From: Pilasporangium apinafurcum
Lineage: Eukaryota > Oomycota > Peronosporomycetes > Pythiales > Pythiaceae
Direction: 5' to 3'
Assembly (NCBI GenBank): GCA_001600495.1
Contig: BCKE01000001.1
Coordinates: 1,171,490-1,235,489 of the forward strand
DNA: 64,000 nt
Every line of letters begins with the position of its first letter. The first letter of the stretch is position 1. Of this stretch, positions 43,807 to 55,333 are shown in pieces. The position numbers were made by a program, and so were the translations under genes. A model generated the notes under the pieces. The model ran no database searches and was not told where the DNA came from. It saw nothing but the letters and a program-made list of their open reading frames with translations.

Positions 43807-45212
43807 CTATAGCTCAGAATACGAGTTGGCAGCTCTGTAGTATGACGAACCAGGATATCCCATATTCATGCCACGAGGAGGACCACGCATACCACCAAAG
43901 CCCATACCTCCGCCTCGACCCATTCCCCCTTGTTGCCCAGCAACTTGGACCAAAAACATGTGACCAGATGGACATGCCACACGCCTATTTTCACACAAAT
44001 CCCAAATCAATAAATTACACACTTTTTCACAATTGTGAATTAATGGATCAGACAACAAACTTACATGTTATACATGTGAGGCAGTACTCGCATCTGGATA
44101 TGGCATTGTGGACATCGCACAAGTGCACCATGTGAACTCGCGCGATACGACACGGGCTGATTGGCTTGTGAAGGTGCACTGCTTGACATTGACAATGATG
44201 GTTCAGTTGGTCGTGTCTTTACATCGCGTTCCGTTACGGCACTGCCACAATCCCGACAAAAACGATGCCCCACACGCACACGAGGATGATCGCATTGTTT
44301 TCTCACTTGCATTTCCGCCATCGTAGATCGACACGATGGACATTTGTCGTAGTTAGATGAATCGGAGCGCTGAATTTCTTTCAAACAACTCCAGTGGAAA
44401 CTATGGCCGCATGCTGTGGTGTAGATGGCATTGCCGACATCCATTGTATCGAGACAAATGGCGCATTCTTCTGCTTCTTGGACCACTGTAGTGGTAACGC
44501 CTCCATTTTCCATACTTGAAGCTGTCGCCGCTGTGGCGGTTGCTCCTGCAAGCTCACCGACCAATTCATAGGAGCGTTTTTCGGCATCTTCAATAAATAA
44601 ATCGATTTCTTTCGTATACAGCGCCACTGGGTCGCGACCACAATCGTCCACGCTACGGCATCGCCGAAGTTTGCTGCGATCTGGTCGTGGACCAAGATGT
44701 TTCTCTTCCAGCGCTCGCAGTCGCATTTCCTGCCGCGACTTTTCGCGTGCAATTTGTTCTGCTCGTTCCTGTTCACGTCGCATCTGTTCCGCTGCGCGCA
44801 TCCGTTGTTCTTCCTCTGCGACCGCCTGCTGGCGCGCACGGGTTCGCTCAATGTCTTCGGCACGTCGTCGTTCCATGAGCATCTGATTCTGGTCCTGAAT
44901 ACAACGGTCGCACACTCGCACAGGCTCGTTGTTGTACCGCACCAGCGTCGCACTAGGCATAACCTTGTGAGATCGAGCACAGCTTCCGCAAACAGCATTG
45001 CCACACGCCTTTGAAATAAAAAGACCGAAGCCATGAGAACGACGATTCCCACAGTTTGAGAAGAACGGCAAACACGAATTAAAACGTACCCGACAACGGT
45101 GTTTGCGACGGAAAGCATGAAATTTTTTCTCACAAATGGAACATTCACCCGCAGCATCGTACATGGCGTCCGTCATGGTCTGAACAGCCCCATTCGGGCG
45201 CATCATCATCAT
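43807..45212 (-). CDS. FYVE + RING finger protein (putative E3 ubiquitin ligase)
   Basis: Three exons on the minus strand: 45212-45090, 45008-44065 and 43984-43807; 414 residues. Order: FYVE finger (CSIC, FRRKHRC|RACG across the first intron, CGSC, CDRC; about 20-80), a long charged coiled coil (about 85-150), then a RING finger (CAICLDTMDVG...CGHSFHWSCL...CPSC; about 230-285). A further Cys/His pair cluster (CDHPRVRVGHRFCRDC) follows, then a zinc-ribbon-like CPQC...MRVACPSGH whose halves are joined by the second intron, and a Gly/Met/Arg-rich tail. FYVE targets PI3P membranes and RING recruits E2 enzymes, so endosomal ubiquitination is the likely role (inference). Confidence 0.85.
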
Positions 45213-45560
45213 TTTTTTTTCCCTGGCCCCCTTCGCCGAAGAGCTCCGCTTCTCTCTATGTTGTCTTTTGTTTCCATTCAGTCGGTGAAGAGAACGGGAC
45301 CCAGAACACCCTCTGCGAGCGGGTTGCTCCCACTATTTGTAAAACCCGTTTACCCGAAACCCATAATAAGAATAGCACTAGATGAAGCAGTAGATAACGG
45401 CCGCAAGAGCGCAAATGGGTTTACAGATTTCAAATAAGAAAGAACCGAACCCGTTCCGGGTCTGCATAAAAAATCAACAATATGAGATAGTTGTGGAACA
45501 TATATGGTGTGCTTGTATGTGGGTTGACTTCACTTTATGGTACATTGCTATATGGAAAAG
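45213..45560. other. Short intergenic region
   Basis: Upstream of the FYVE-RING gene and downstream of TIPIN. CT-rich promoter-like sequence near 45215-45290; no gene seen. Confidence 0.4.
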
Positions 45561-46232
45561 CTACAGCATGGCTTCATTACCGTCGTCTGATTCATATGGA
45601 AAACCTCTTTCCTCTTCTTTTTCTTCTTCACCAATTTGATTCTGACGACCTTGCACTCGCCTCATTTCTTGTGTTCGTAAGTCAGCCAGGAGTCCTTGAA
45701 CCTGTGATTTATGCGTCACAAGTCATCGTTAGATACAACAACAAATGGCTTAGACGTGTGCAAACAACAAACATACACCGTGCATCTTGCCGAGTGTTTC
45801 GGTACGATCAACGAAATCTTCAAAATTAAGTCCAGGGTAAAGGTCAAACGCCCACTGCTTGTACATTTTCATCAGCGAACTTAGTGCTTTTGCCTGGCAT
45901 ACCATAAAAAATTCACTCCATTAGTCGCTCATAGTACACTTAACCCACGTGCACATGCAACAAACCTCATGTCCAGTTACATCTCCACTGATTTGATAAG
46001 GAAACGTGGAATAAATCTTCTTTAAACCTTCGTCGGATAACAGATGCGATTCAGTAAGAGCCTTGCGCTTCCTTTTGACCAGATTCTCCACAGGAGCGGT
46101 TGGATCTGTAATTGTTTGACTGCTACTGTCATCTTTATCATTCGTATGGGCAACAGTTGTGGTATTACTTCCTCCTTCTCGTTGACGTGTAAAGTCCGTC
46201 TCATCATCTCGTTCCCAGCCTCGTGTTGCCAT
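45561..46232 (-). CDS. TIPIN: TIPIN/Csm3/Swi3 replication fork protection protein
   Basis: Three exons on the minus strand: 46232-45966, 45893-45777 and 45701-45561, all phase 0; 174 residues. The Swi3 domain (about 55-135) reads LLSDEGLKKIYSTFPYQIS, then GHE|AKALSSLMKMYKQWAFDLYP and FEDFVDRTETLGK. This is the conserved Swi3 pattern with the WAH/F-LxP-xxFxDFxxRxExLGK core. The acidic tail is typical. In other eukaryotes it pairs with Timeless/Tof1 to stabilise stalled forks. The ATG in MATRGWERDDETDF was preferred; an in-frame ATG at 46295 would add 21 residues. Confidence 0.8.
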
Positions 46233-46386
46233 TTTTTTAGCGCTCTTGCCCTTTGGTTTTGGCGCCAACACACGGTAATAAATTATGTGGACCACAATTT
46301 ATTAAGATTAAACTGTTGAAGAATTGAAACGCCCAGGGTTAGGCTATTGTTTGTTGGTGTTGACCCTGTCATATAGCACCTAGGCC

Positions 46387-47503
46387 ATGAAGCACAAAGC
46401 TGAAGACTACAAGCTAGCTGCTGTCAGGCACTTCCTGGAGGTGTCTCATTCACGTGTAGCGACCTGTAGAGCCCTGTATTGTTCTTAGAGGCCTATCCTC
46501 AACACTCCGGAGAAGCACCCGGTGATCAGTCAGGCAGCAGCGACGGTCAAGCGCATCGTCATTCGATCGCTCCTGTTCCTTAGGCTGTATTTGATGCACA
46601 ATAAGGATACACTCCCGGTTGTGAATGCCGAGCTGATGGACACGGTGTTCAAGACGGTTTGTCAGAAGAAGGGTAAAGGTAGACCGCCTTCGACCTTCGG
46701 CCACCGCCAAAGCCCTGGGGGATAACTTGACTATGTTCTACAACCAGCACTTCGAGCCTCTGTTGCCAATAGGAGACCAACTGTCGTCCTATACTCACCT
46801 CAACACTGTGCTTGACTATGCTTCCGTGCAAGCGGTGACTGTCTTCGAGACTAACATCAAGCAGCACTTCGTCGAGTATGTAGAGGCATATGTCAACACT
46901 GTGTAGCAGAAGGACTATCTGGTAGAGCGCATCAGAGCTACTAGGAAGCTGCTGGTGAACAGCAAGGCGGCTGGGTTCTACGAGGGCGGGTTGTATCGCA
47001 AGATGCAATTGAACAACTTTTACAACATACGCAAGTCCGAATAGCGGCTGGTGCAACGCTTCAAGGAGATCTTCGGTATCCCAAACGAGGTAGTGGTGGG
47101 TATCGATGACTGAGAGCAGAAGAAGCATCGCAAGTTCAAGGAGCTCACCAAGGGCAAGGAATTCAGGATTCTGTTGAGGAAACCGGCTACTCGATGTACC
47201 TCGTGGACGAGTTCAAGACCAGCTGCCAGTGCTCTCACTGCCAAGCCAAAGGTGCCAAGTGCAAGAACTCGTGTCAGGCTGGACCCTAACACCAAAAAGC
47301 CTGACGAAGACAGACAATACCGACTTGTACACGGTCTATTGCTGTGTTAACAATGTCATAGGGTGTGGAATCGAGATGTCAACTCTTCAATCAATATAGT
47401 TCGCCTCACAAGGCAGGCTCTGGAGGGAAGAGGGCGACCAAAGTATCTGAGTCGCCAGACACGACTGTCACCGGCAGACAGTGCTGTTACGTCTACAGCA
47501 TAG
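46387..47503 (+). pseudogene. Fanzor2-like nuclease pseudogene with HTH-like N-terminus
   Basis: ATG at 46387 begins MKHKAEDYKLAAVRHFLEVS, a transposase-type helix-turn-helix. Coding then continues in pieces across stops and shifts: LFLRLYLMHNKDTLPVVNAE, then a helical region near 46730-47040 (LNTVLDYASVQAVTVFE, KLLVNSKAAGFYEGGLYRK), RFKEIFGIPNEVVVGIDD, KHRKFKELTKGKEFRILLRK, YLVDEFKTSCQCSHC and finally RVWNRDVNSSINIVRL, the RuvC-III signature. The VDEFKTS-CxxC and WNRDVNSSINI pattern is that of Fanzor/TnpB nucleases, but the sequence is unlike the copies at 16-20 kb. Many in-frame stops (for example near 46486, 46904, 47043 and 47112) show it is dead. Confidence 0.65.
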
Positions 47504-48008
47504 AAGCATAACTTACACTGGGCTGAGATGCTGACCGTTGTTTTTTAGGATGTTTTAGACATTTTAAATTTTCAACGGTGTAAAGACATGATTTGGGACA
47601 CATTGAGCAAATGGAGTTGTCTCTCCACAACATTCGTGGATCTTCACCAAATTTTATGATCATATCAGAAAACACCTCCCCGCAAATCTGCAAAATCTGA
47701 GTCTTCTTTGTTGACCATTATGGGTCGCTGACTGGATCATCATTTTGCGTGATGGGAGCCACAGGAAGCAAATATTTGGATGAAATGCTTTAGGCAAGAT
47801 CTTACGAGGTAAATGTACTAATCATATTAACATTTCTAGCATACGAAAGCTAAAAGAGTATGCTAACTAGATGGTGTAGATATCGATAAGGAATCCCAAT
47901 CAGCGCGGATCGATGAAAAAGCACAGAAATCAGCGTGGTATCCAACAAATACTTGGGTATTAAATGCAGTTATCTAGCATAAACTATCACTCTACCATTG
48001 CATGACGT
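47504..48008. other. Intergenic region
   Basis: AT-rich 3' flank of the Fanzor2-like relic and of the small mitochondrial gene. A minus-strand frame (47693-47493, with CSMCPKSC) has no second supporting feature. Confidence 0.35.
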
Positions 48009-48480
48009 TTACGAACGGCGACCAAGGCGTTTCTGGCGCCGTCGATGATGCGAGCAAGGTCGCTTTCCGTGATTTGCCTGGCAACAGGAGATTTCAAACC
48101 ATCAGTTTCGCGCACCACACCGACAGCTACCCACATACTCCGTGCACTAATCCAGGATCTCACCTTCTTTGGACGTCTTGCATTACGATTAAGCAACTGC
48201 ATTGTAATCGGTTGTTCCATCAACCGCATGCGTTCAAGCGAAAACTCTAGTGTTTCATGCACGTTCATCAAATAACGTGGCGCTACAGGCGGCTCCGCAA
48301 CCACTGGACGTTCTGGATACATCAGGAAATTGTAAGTGTCCAATGCACCAGTGAATAAAACACGCAATCTAACGTACCCAACGGAAAGAGATTCCATGGC
48401 ACCATAGCAGCGCTACGCACGGAGAACGAACGCGCGCCTGCATACACTGGACGCGCCAGCGTCTTCACCAGAGCTGCCAT
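48009..48480 (-). CDS. Small basic protein, probably mitochondrial
   Basis: Three exons on the minus strand: 48480-48378, 48312-48164 and 48077-48009, with in-phase GT-AG junctions; 106 residues. The N-terminus (MAALVKTLARPVYAGARSFSVRSAA) looks like a mitochondrial presequence. The middle is VAPRYLMNVHETLEFSLERMRLMEQPITMQLLNRNARRPKK, split at 'RRPKK'. The last exon gives ANHGKRPCSHHRRRQKRLGR, a very basic tail like small organellar ribosomal proteins. Reading through the second intron gives a longer 136-residue frame, but the spliced basic tail is more convincing. The family is not firmly recognised. It is divergently arranged with MIS12, 199 bases away. Confidence 0.55.
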
Positions 48481-48679
48481 TTTTAAAGATGATTGGTCAC
48501 ACCACACCACCGGTTTGGCAAGATGAAGTCAAATATTAAATTAAAGATTTAACATGTGACGGTTGCAATAAAAAACCTTGTTTCCTTAATATTATATTTG
48601 ATGCGTTTTTTAAATAATGAGGTTTTATGACATGACGCCGGTTGGATCAGTTTGAAATTCGGAACGCGGGGAGTTGAAC

Positions 48680-49889
48680 ATGGCGGAATCAGCGGAAGAC
48701 ATTGGCAGCTTCGTGACAGCGTTTCTTAATGATTGTATGCGCTAATGCGATGTACTGTTGGTCGACTAACACTTGGTGTGTGAGTCTAACTGTTCTTTCT
48801 TTTTTTCGCTGGTGTTCACAGTCAATGAACAGATCGCGGAATGCATTAAGGAAGTCACCGGAGAAGTAGAAAATACGTTGCATCAGGTAATGTTGTGTAC
48901 ATGACAACAATAAAAAGCGTCAGCATCGAGAGCTGAATTATATGATTGTTGACCTGGATGAGTTTAGCGGTTAAAGCCAGGTGGTGACAAGAAGAAGCAA
49001 GCGTTTCAGCTCAATACCGTGGCAAAGGTATGATCATAGCTACTCAACAGGGTCGTGTGAATCACTATAAATGTATTAAATGTTTGCGGATGTAGTGCTC
49101 TCAAGAGTACATGACGAAAGTCCACAATGCCTTTGAGAAGAATTTCGACAAGTTTGCGTTATACATGCGTCGCAACCTGGTGGCAGTACCAGCAGACATC
49201 ACACAAGAAGTAGCTGCATTGTATGCGAAACGGCAGCAGGAACCAAAATCTAGCAGCAGCTCCGATGGCAATGAGCAGGAGAACGGTGATGATTCGCTTT
49301 TATCCAAGGAAGAGCAGCAGGAACACGCGTTAGAAAAGCAACTAGCAACACTTCGGCAGCGATATCGAGAGGTGCGTTAGTTTGGTACATATGAGTATGT
49401 GTAGTTAAGGTGCTGTTATTATAGTATTGATCTCGATTGTATACGCATCTCCACAGTTGACAGAGGCAAATCAGCAGCTGCAGTTAGAACAAAAAGCGCT
49501 GGAAACTAAAACAAAACACTTCCAAAGCGTGGCAGCACAAGCGAATTTTCTTGAGCAAGTCAAGGAGGAGACGGTGCTGCCCTACAAGCGAGCAGTGGAG
49601 TACATTTCATCATTAAAGGACTCCGTTACGCATATGGAAGGCATGCAAGCTACTGCCGAAGAAGATACACAAAAATTTAAGCGAGCGAAAATGGCCACGC
49701 GAGACACTTATCGTACGTTTGTATTTGTCGATACCATGCAATGGTGTGCTTATCTCATTTCTTGATATGCGTACATGTCTGGTCTGCGCAGGCAACCTTC
49801 GAAAGAGATTTATGGCTCAGGCGACGACTATGACTTTCACATCCACAGATGATCTGACACAGCTCAATGCGAAGCTGCTGTCCATGTAG
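48680..49889 (+). CDS. MIS12: MIS12-like kinetochore protein
   Basis: Six exons: 48680-48734, 48822-48886, 48977-49027, 49096-49371, 49457-49712 and 49792-49889, all GT-AG in matching phase; 266 residues. N-terminal helix pair MAESAEDIGSFVTAFLNDFNEQIAECIKEV, then FEKNFDKFALYMRRNLVAVP, which is the most diagnostic MIS12 segment (family pattern KxxDKNFDxFELYxLRNxFxVP). A long coiled coil follows (EKQLATLRQRYRE, LTEANQQLQLEQ). MIS12 anchors the KMN network at centromeres. Length is close to the family norm of 200-290. It is not part of a cluster of related genes. Confidence 0.65.
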
Positions 49890-52558
49890 TTCTTAAAAAA
49901 TATAATGGTATGTACTTTGTTTTATTAGAGTGTATCCTTGTTTCTTCTGAAGCAGACAGAGCAGATCGTCATTGTCATGTGCGAATATTTTTCGGTTTAT
50001 GGGAACAACGACAGGATTAAAGCATGACTGAAATCCGATCTCCTATCAAGGTCAAACAGAAAATAGACGAGTCAATTCAAGTAAAAGAAAGCGGTCAATA
50101 GATATCTGACGTCGATAGACAACGCACAGAATGATGGAAGAATCCATTTTGGAAGCAACAATCGACGATGCAAAGGGTCAACCTGTGAGACCGGAATCCA
50201 TCAATATTAGTCGGGGAACACTACGTGCCGTTTATGTTGCCAGACGTCATTGATATTAAGGGCGCATTCACTTGGCAGCGTTCTCTATAATCCATCACGT
50301 AGTGACGGGAAACGTTCCTGAAGTCATCGTTCTGGGCTCCTCAAATAAAATTTAGCGGGACACTGTATTTGATATACCGTGATGTGTGAATTGACACTAC
50401 TTTCTTCCTGTAAAAGTAGCTAGATCTTGCTACGGATTCTTTGAAAGGATATTTCAATATACGCATCCGTTTGCGTCCCTTAAAGTTTTTGCTTGCAACT
50501 ATGGGTTAAATGATGTATACGCCGAGGAGAATGCTGCCGGAATGGGATTACGCTAGTAGAACGATTCCAGTGACTCGGTCCAGAAATCATCAGCCTTCTC
50601 TCGTAACAATCTACACTAACAGGTGCACAAAATATCTCACAGTATATCTCACGGTATATATTCTTTGTACAGGAAGAAAATGTCCATACAAGTATGCTCA
50701 TTATTTTCTTCTAGGAAATTGGATCGGTTCTTTTCGATGGAAAGACATCACTGGACAGCGTTTGATAGATTTTTCCCAGTGTTTAAGTCATTTGAACGTA
50801 ACATACGTCGTGTAGTTCTATTGTATATGTCTCAGCAGACGATGCTACCCAGCAAACACCACTGGCGTCACGCCAAACGACATTGGATCTCTCTCTGTCA
50901 TCGAAGCAATAGGAACATATCGTATGAACCACAGTCGTAAACAAGCAATGAAGCTGATACATACATGTTTTCGTTGAAGTTTGGGTACAGAAGTATTTTT
51001 TTCTTTAAATGACGTAACAGATACTTCTGTTTAGAGAGTATCCGTGTGTGAGCAGATATGCCTTACATGTGTGAGCGTGTTAATCTTTTAAACTCCTTGC
51101 GTTTTACAACTTGAGGATTATAATGGGTATTCACATCGCCTGGATTTTTTTTTTTGGGATATAGGTAGTGTAGTCTTTGTGAGACAAATGATACAATCCA
51201 TTTAGTATTTGACATGTCCCTTGGTCATTTCTATGCTGCCAATGTTCTTAAACGTTCGAAAACGCAGACACATCCGCACTTACCAATGAGGAGTCCAAAG
51301 CTCGTCGACTCCGATCGCGTGATCTTCAAGGTTTTCGTCTTATACTCCAGAGTACATTTTTTCTTTCGAGATCGACGCGGGCCAGATGAGCCAACAAAGT
51401 GGTACTGCGTGGGTACATGGGAAGTGGTCATTTTGCTCTCCCGTCTGACGATCGATCTCATTTGTGAAATAATGGACGCGGTGGATACACAAGCAGTAGC
51501 AATCGTTTGCTCGTTCGTTCATTCGTTTTGTTTCTTCCTTTCTCTGGTGTGAGCATGCAACAAGAAATGCCGTCTCATCAACTTGCTCGCTGTTCTTGTA
51601 CACGTCACCGCTAGGTACTAAAGTTCCGCGACTAGCCAGTCGTTCCTCCTACGACCGAAAGAAGAAGTCGCACGACCGTCTGACCACAAATGGTGGCTAG
51701 TGGTGATTGCGCTTTATGCTGTGTGAGTAATAAATGCGGGCTGACAAGTTCTATCCTTCCACCCTAGTTTTCAATGCAGCTCTGAAACAAAAGTATATAT
51801 ATTCAACTTGTTGAGAGAATGAGAACTCATTTGTATGCTGAAACAAACGAGCTTCAGTACTAAGTGTTTCTGGGCATATCCGTAGCCTTAGACATCTAGA
51901 TAGCAACAACAAAAAGTATCCTTATTTTTCTGAGCCGATGCAAGCATGAAAAGAAAGTGCTGGTGCTATTCAACGGATGCATTGAAAGAAAAAAACAATA
52001 AAACAACCGACAAATTATAGAGGATGCGAGTTGGAGGTAGAGGGAGGGAACAAAAATGGTCACTGCAGGGTTCATCTTTTTCTGTAATCTTGTAATTTTT
52101 TCTAAAATTTTATTGGTACTTAGTATTCCAAGTTGAAGTGATTAACTAAAATATTTTTATATGTAGGTGATATCATCAAAATAGTATCCAAAAGAAGGTG
52201 AAGTATTAAATATTTATTTAGTAAGTATTAGAATTAATTACCGTAAACTGTAACACAAAACCACTACATGGATATGGTCGCACACTTTGGATTACTAGAC
52301 GAGACAGTGGAGCTTAGTCATTCGGGAATGGAGCACCGAGAACAAGCGATGGTCGCTCGGCTCGAGCCGATCGTCTGTGCGTGAGGGGAGACGGAGATGA
52401 GCTATCAGCTGCCTCAGCTCACATGGTCAAAAGGCAGGAAGGTAAGCAACCAACTCAAGCAGCCATCAACTCCTTCTGCTCATATTTCAATTTGCGTTCG
52501 TTCGCCAACCCCCTGGTTCCCTCCCTGTACTTCGAAAGATATCTATCACTCAGCGAAC
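49890..52558. other. Long gene-poor region (about 2.7 kb)
   Basis: No intact gene. Protein-like frames broken by stops occur at about 50100-50350 (ATIDDAKGQPVRPESINISR) and 50790-50940. The right part (51600-52380) is AT-rich with poly-A/T runs, and its end may hold a 5' exon of the HSF gene. Confidence 0.4.
50790..50940 (+). repeat. Possible Copia-type retroelement remnant
   Basis: The frame reads LPSKHHWRHAKRHWISL followed by ISYEPQ, reminiscent of the conserved P(T/S)xxHWxxAKRxLRYLxGT...Y segment at the end of Ty1/Copia reverse transcriptase. The 'LRYLKGT' part is lost. Too short and diverged to be sure. Confidence 0.3.
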
Positions 52559-53341
52559 ATGCAACCTTCAATGTATCTTCCGAATCAAGTCAGCCCCAAG
52601 GGGAGCAAGGATGCCGCACCGTTCCTGAAAAATCTGCGCAAGATGCTGGAAGTCGAAAGTGAGGCCATTTTGCGCTGGACACCGAACGGAAAGGCGTTTG
52701 AAATTCACGATATGGAGCAGATGGCGCAGTATGTGCTCCCTAAGTACTTCAAGCATTGCAAGTATACGAGTTTCCAGCGGCAGCTCAACTATTTTAACTT
52801 TCGAAAGTGGACTAAGTCTAAGGCTGTAGTTTGCACATTCTCAAATGAATTCTTCCTCCGTGATCATCCAGAGCTTGCCTGGCGGATCACGCGCAAAAAA
52901 TCGCTCTCCTCTCCGCTGCATCAACATAACCACAAGACGATGGTCATCCCAGCCAGTCCACCATCGCCAAGCTCACCGCTGAACACCATTCAACCACAAC
53001 AGCCACATTACTGGAAGAATATGTTGCTTTCAGCACCGGAGAGCCACCAATTCCACCACCGCTTGCCGTTTCCCCCACCTACGTGCGCGGATATGATACA
53101 GTCCAGAATCCAACAACAACAGTCCATGCGGAGATTTGCTCGCCATCATCATCCAGGGTTTGCTGACATGTTGACAGACAAACCAGAATCACTGGATTGG
53201 ATTGATTGCTTGTTGCCACCAGTGGACCATCGAGTCGAAGACGAGATTTACTCGTACATGTATCCTTCTTCCATGGTGACGTCAACTATTAACACGACTG
53301 CCATGACGACTGGAACGAAGTGTTATGATTTTGTGATGTGA
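52559..53341 (+). CDS. HSF-type DNA-binding domain transcription factor
   Basis: 260 residues from ATG 52559. The heat-shock-factor winged-helix domain occupies about residues 15-118: APFLKNLRKMLEVES, ILRWTPNGKAFEIHD, VLPKYFKHCKYTSFQRQLNY and FNFRKWTKSKAVVCTFSNEFFLRDHPELAWRI. The SFQRQLN(Y/I)(F/Y)NFRK recognition helix is intact. The rest is Pro/Gln/His/Ser-rich with no clear heptad trimerisation repeat, common in the small HSF-like proteins expanded in oomycetes and diatoms. The frame is open back to an ATG at 52397, and a GTAAGC donor at 52442 suggests an upstream exon could exist, so the extreme N-terminus is uncertain. Confidence 0.8.
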   Translation: MQPSMYLPNQVSPKGSKDAAPFLKNLRKMLEVESEAILRWTPNGKAFEIHDMEQMAQYVLPKYFKHCKYTSFQRQLNYFNFRKWTKSKAVVCTFSNEFFLRDHPELAWRITRKKSLSSPLHQHNHKTMVIPASPPSPSSPLNTIQPQQPHYWKNMLLSAPESHQFHHRLPFPPPTCADMIQSRIQQQQSMRRFARHHHPGFADMLTDKPESLDWIDCLLPPVDHRVEDEIYSYMYPSSMVTSTINTTAMTTGTKCYDFVM

Positions 53342-54026
53342 GCACGTCAAACTCCCATTTTGATTTTGTTGTGTAAGTGCCGCCTTTGTGAGATGTTGTT
53401 GTTACTGTTCTGTGATGTTAAAATGAGTTCCAGTAGTAACTAAGAAGAGTAAAAAATACCAAACCATTTGCTAAGACAGATTAACTCATACTCCATTTAC
53501 GATTCATTTTCCTGTCCAGATTCGCATAGGTACTTTGTACTAAAGTTCGTTTACTGAGCTTAGTGATCCAGGATTGAAGATTCACTCACAGAGAAGAGTG
53601 CGATTGTACGTTTACAAGTTGGAGGAGGAGGAGAGGCTTAAGTGGATATTTTACATGGTTGCGACAACGATAGAAGGAAGTAAAACGTGTCATGAGATTC
53701 CTCCCACTCTTGATATATGACAGAGGACAACCGTGTGTCTTTCTAGTATGGATACATACACATAATTACAAATGCGTATCTCTTGCATAGTGGATCCTTT
53801 TGTAGATGATACTACATTGATGGACGTTGTGTCACTGTTGCCGCCAGTGAAGTTTCTGAAAATAATCTTCTTCTATGTACTCTATTTCTCTGCTTACACC
53901 TCTCAGACTTGCATTCATTCAATAGCCGTTCAATTTTTTCAAATGAGAACTCTGAATAAAAAAAATGTATCCATCCCTCACTAGTAATCATATGTAGTGA
54001 GGCCAGTGTTTACAACCACGGCTTGT
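53342..54026. other. Intergenic region
   Basis: 3' flanks of the convergent HSF and SANT-like genes. Nothing coding recognised. Confidence 0.4.
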
Positions 54027-55068
54027 TTACAGCTCTATACCTTTGTCATTGGTATTAGTGGTACTCTTCACACGTGCGTGCGTCTCGCGAATGAAGAATT
54101 CGACCAAGTCATGATACCCTTGCGCCATCTCGGCGGTTGCCTTGGTGCTTTGTTCAAGCGCTTTCGCGATTGCTGCCAGAACTTGTCGCTGTTCGCGTTT
54201 GGCTTCTTCGGATTCCCCAGTTTCGTTCATATTAGCATATTTTGTTGACTGTTGCTGGAAAACAGCGATGAGGTCTTGAAAGCCACGCGCCATCCCGACC
54301 GCTGCAGCGGAGCTTTGCTCGACGGATTTCACCAAAGTACGGCGTCGTTTTGAACTAGCTTCTCTAGCTCCATCTTCTGAACTGCGCTTCTGAGACACAT
54401 TGGCGGTATTCCCGCCTCCTGTATTGGCTGTTACTGCTTGGTTCTCTGTCTCCGATTCGGAATCACCGTTCTCTTCGGCATCCGCTACTGCCAGGTCCTG
54501 CAATAATTTCGTCACTTTTGGATCCAAGTGATTTGGATATGGGACTTCGCCAAGGATCATCCCCATCTTCTCATGGTATGGCCATGGTAACTTGCCTTTG
54601 AATGAGTACACTTTGGGGCGGTGCATCTTGATATCCGCCCACCATTCTTCCCACATACCCTTTCCATTTGGATCAAACCCTACAGCCAGTCTTTCATTGA
54701 GCTCAATGCATTAGATGGACGGGGTATAGGTTGCATCGTGTACCTGGTTGACTAGATAGCCACTTGTAATCGGCGTATTCATTGCGAATGTTCTTGATCT
54801 TGCCCGAGATCTGACTCTCTGCATGAATTCCATCACCACAAATATAAGATACAGAACTCAACTTATTGACTAGAGTGCAGTCTTTATAACCACACGTACC
54901 TGTCCATGGGTTTGTGCGGTCAAAGTAAAAATTCATAGCGCGCGCGATCTCATTACGTGCTGCGATCTTGAGCAGCACGCCACCGGTCGTGACATTCTCT
55001 GGGTTCTGCCGAAAGTGTAGATACAAATCGAGCATCAGTAGCGTTTCATCCTCTGTAAACACCACCAT
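54027..55068 (-). CDS. Myb/SANT-like putative DNA-binding protein
   Basis: Two exons on the minus strand, 55068-54744 and 54679-54027, joined in phase 1 (GTACAC...CTGTAG); 325 residues. Residues 1-140 resemble the oomycete/plant Myb-SANT-like module: MVVFTEDETLLMLDLYLHFR, ISGKIKNIRNEYADYKWLS, and GFDPNGKGMWEEWWADIKMH across the splice. Next come an acidic/Ser segment and a KRRR basic patch. Two similar C-terminal helices follow (SSAAAVGMARGFQDLIAVFQQQ and STKATAEMAQGYHDLVEFFI), apparently an internal duplication. The domain is shared by transposase-derived proteins, so domestication is possible. The upstream frame extension has only a GTG; ATG 55068 sits in a good context (caaaATGG). Confidence 0.65.
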
Positions 55069-55333
55069 TTTGCCGCTTAGTAGTCGTGGTTTAGCCACCC
55101 AGGGCGAGCAGCTAATCGTCTCCACGTGCCGCTAACTCTGGCTACCACCAGTAGCTAAACTGAGAGTCAGTTTTTGGAAAAAAGGAGGAATCAGATTCTT
55201 CATTTAATTTCAGCCAATAATATTAAAATTAGTAGAATCAGATATCGGTAGCGAAATGTACCCAATGATGTGGTCCGAGCCATGACAAGCAGCTCCACCA
55301 TTGACCATCTGGAAAAGAAATTCATTTACATTA

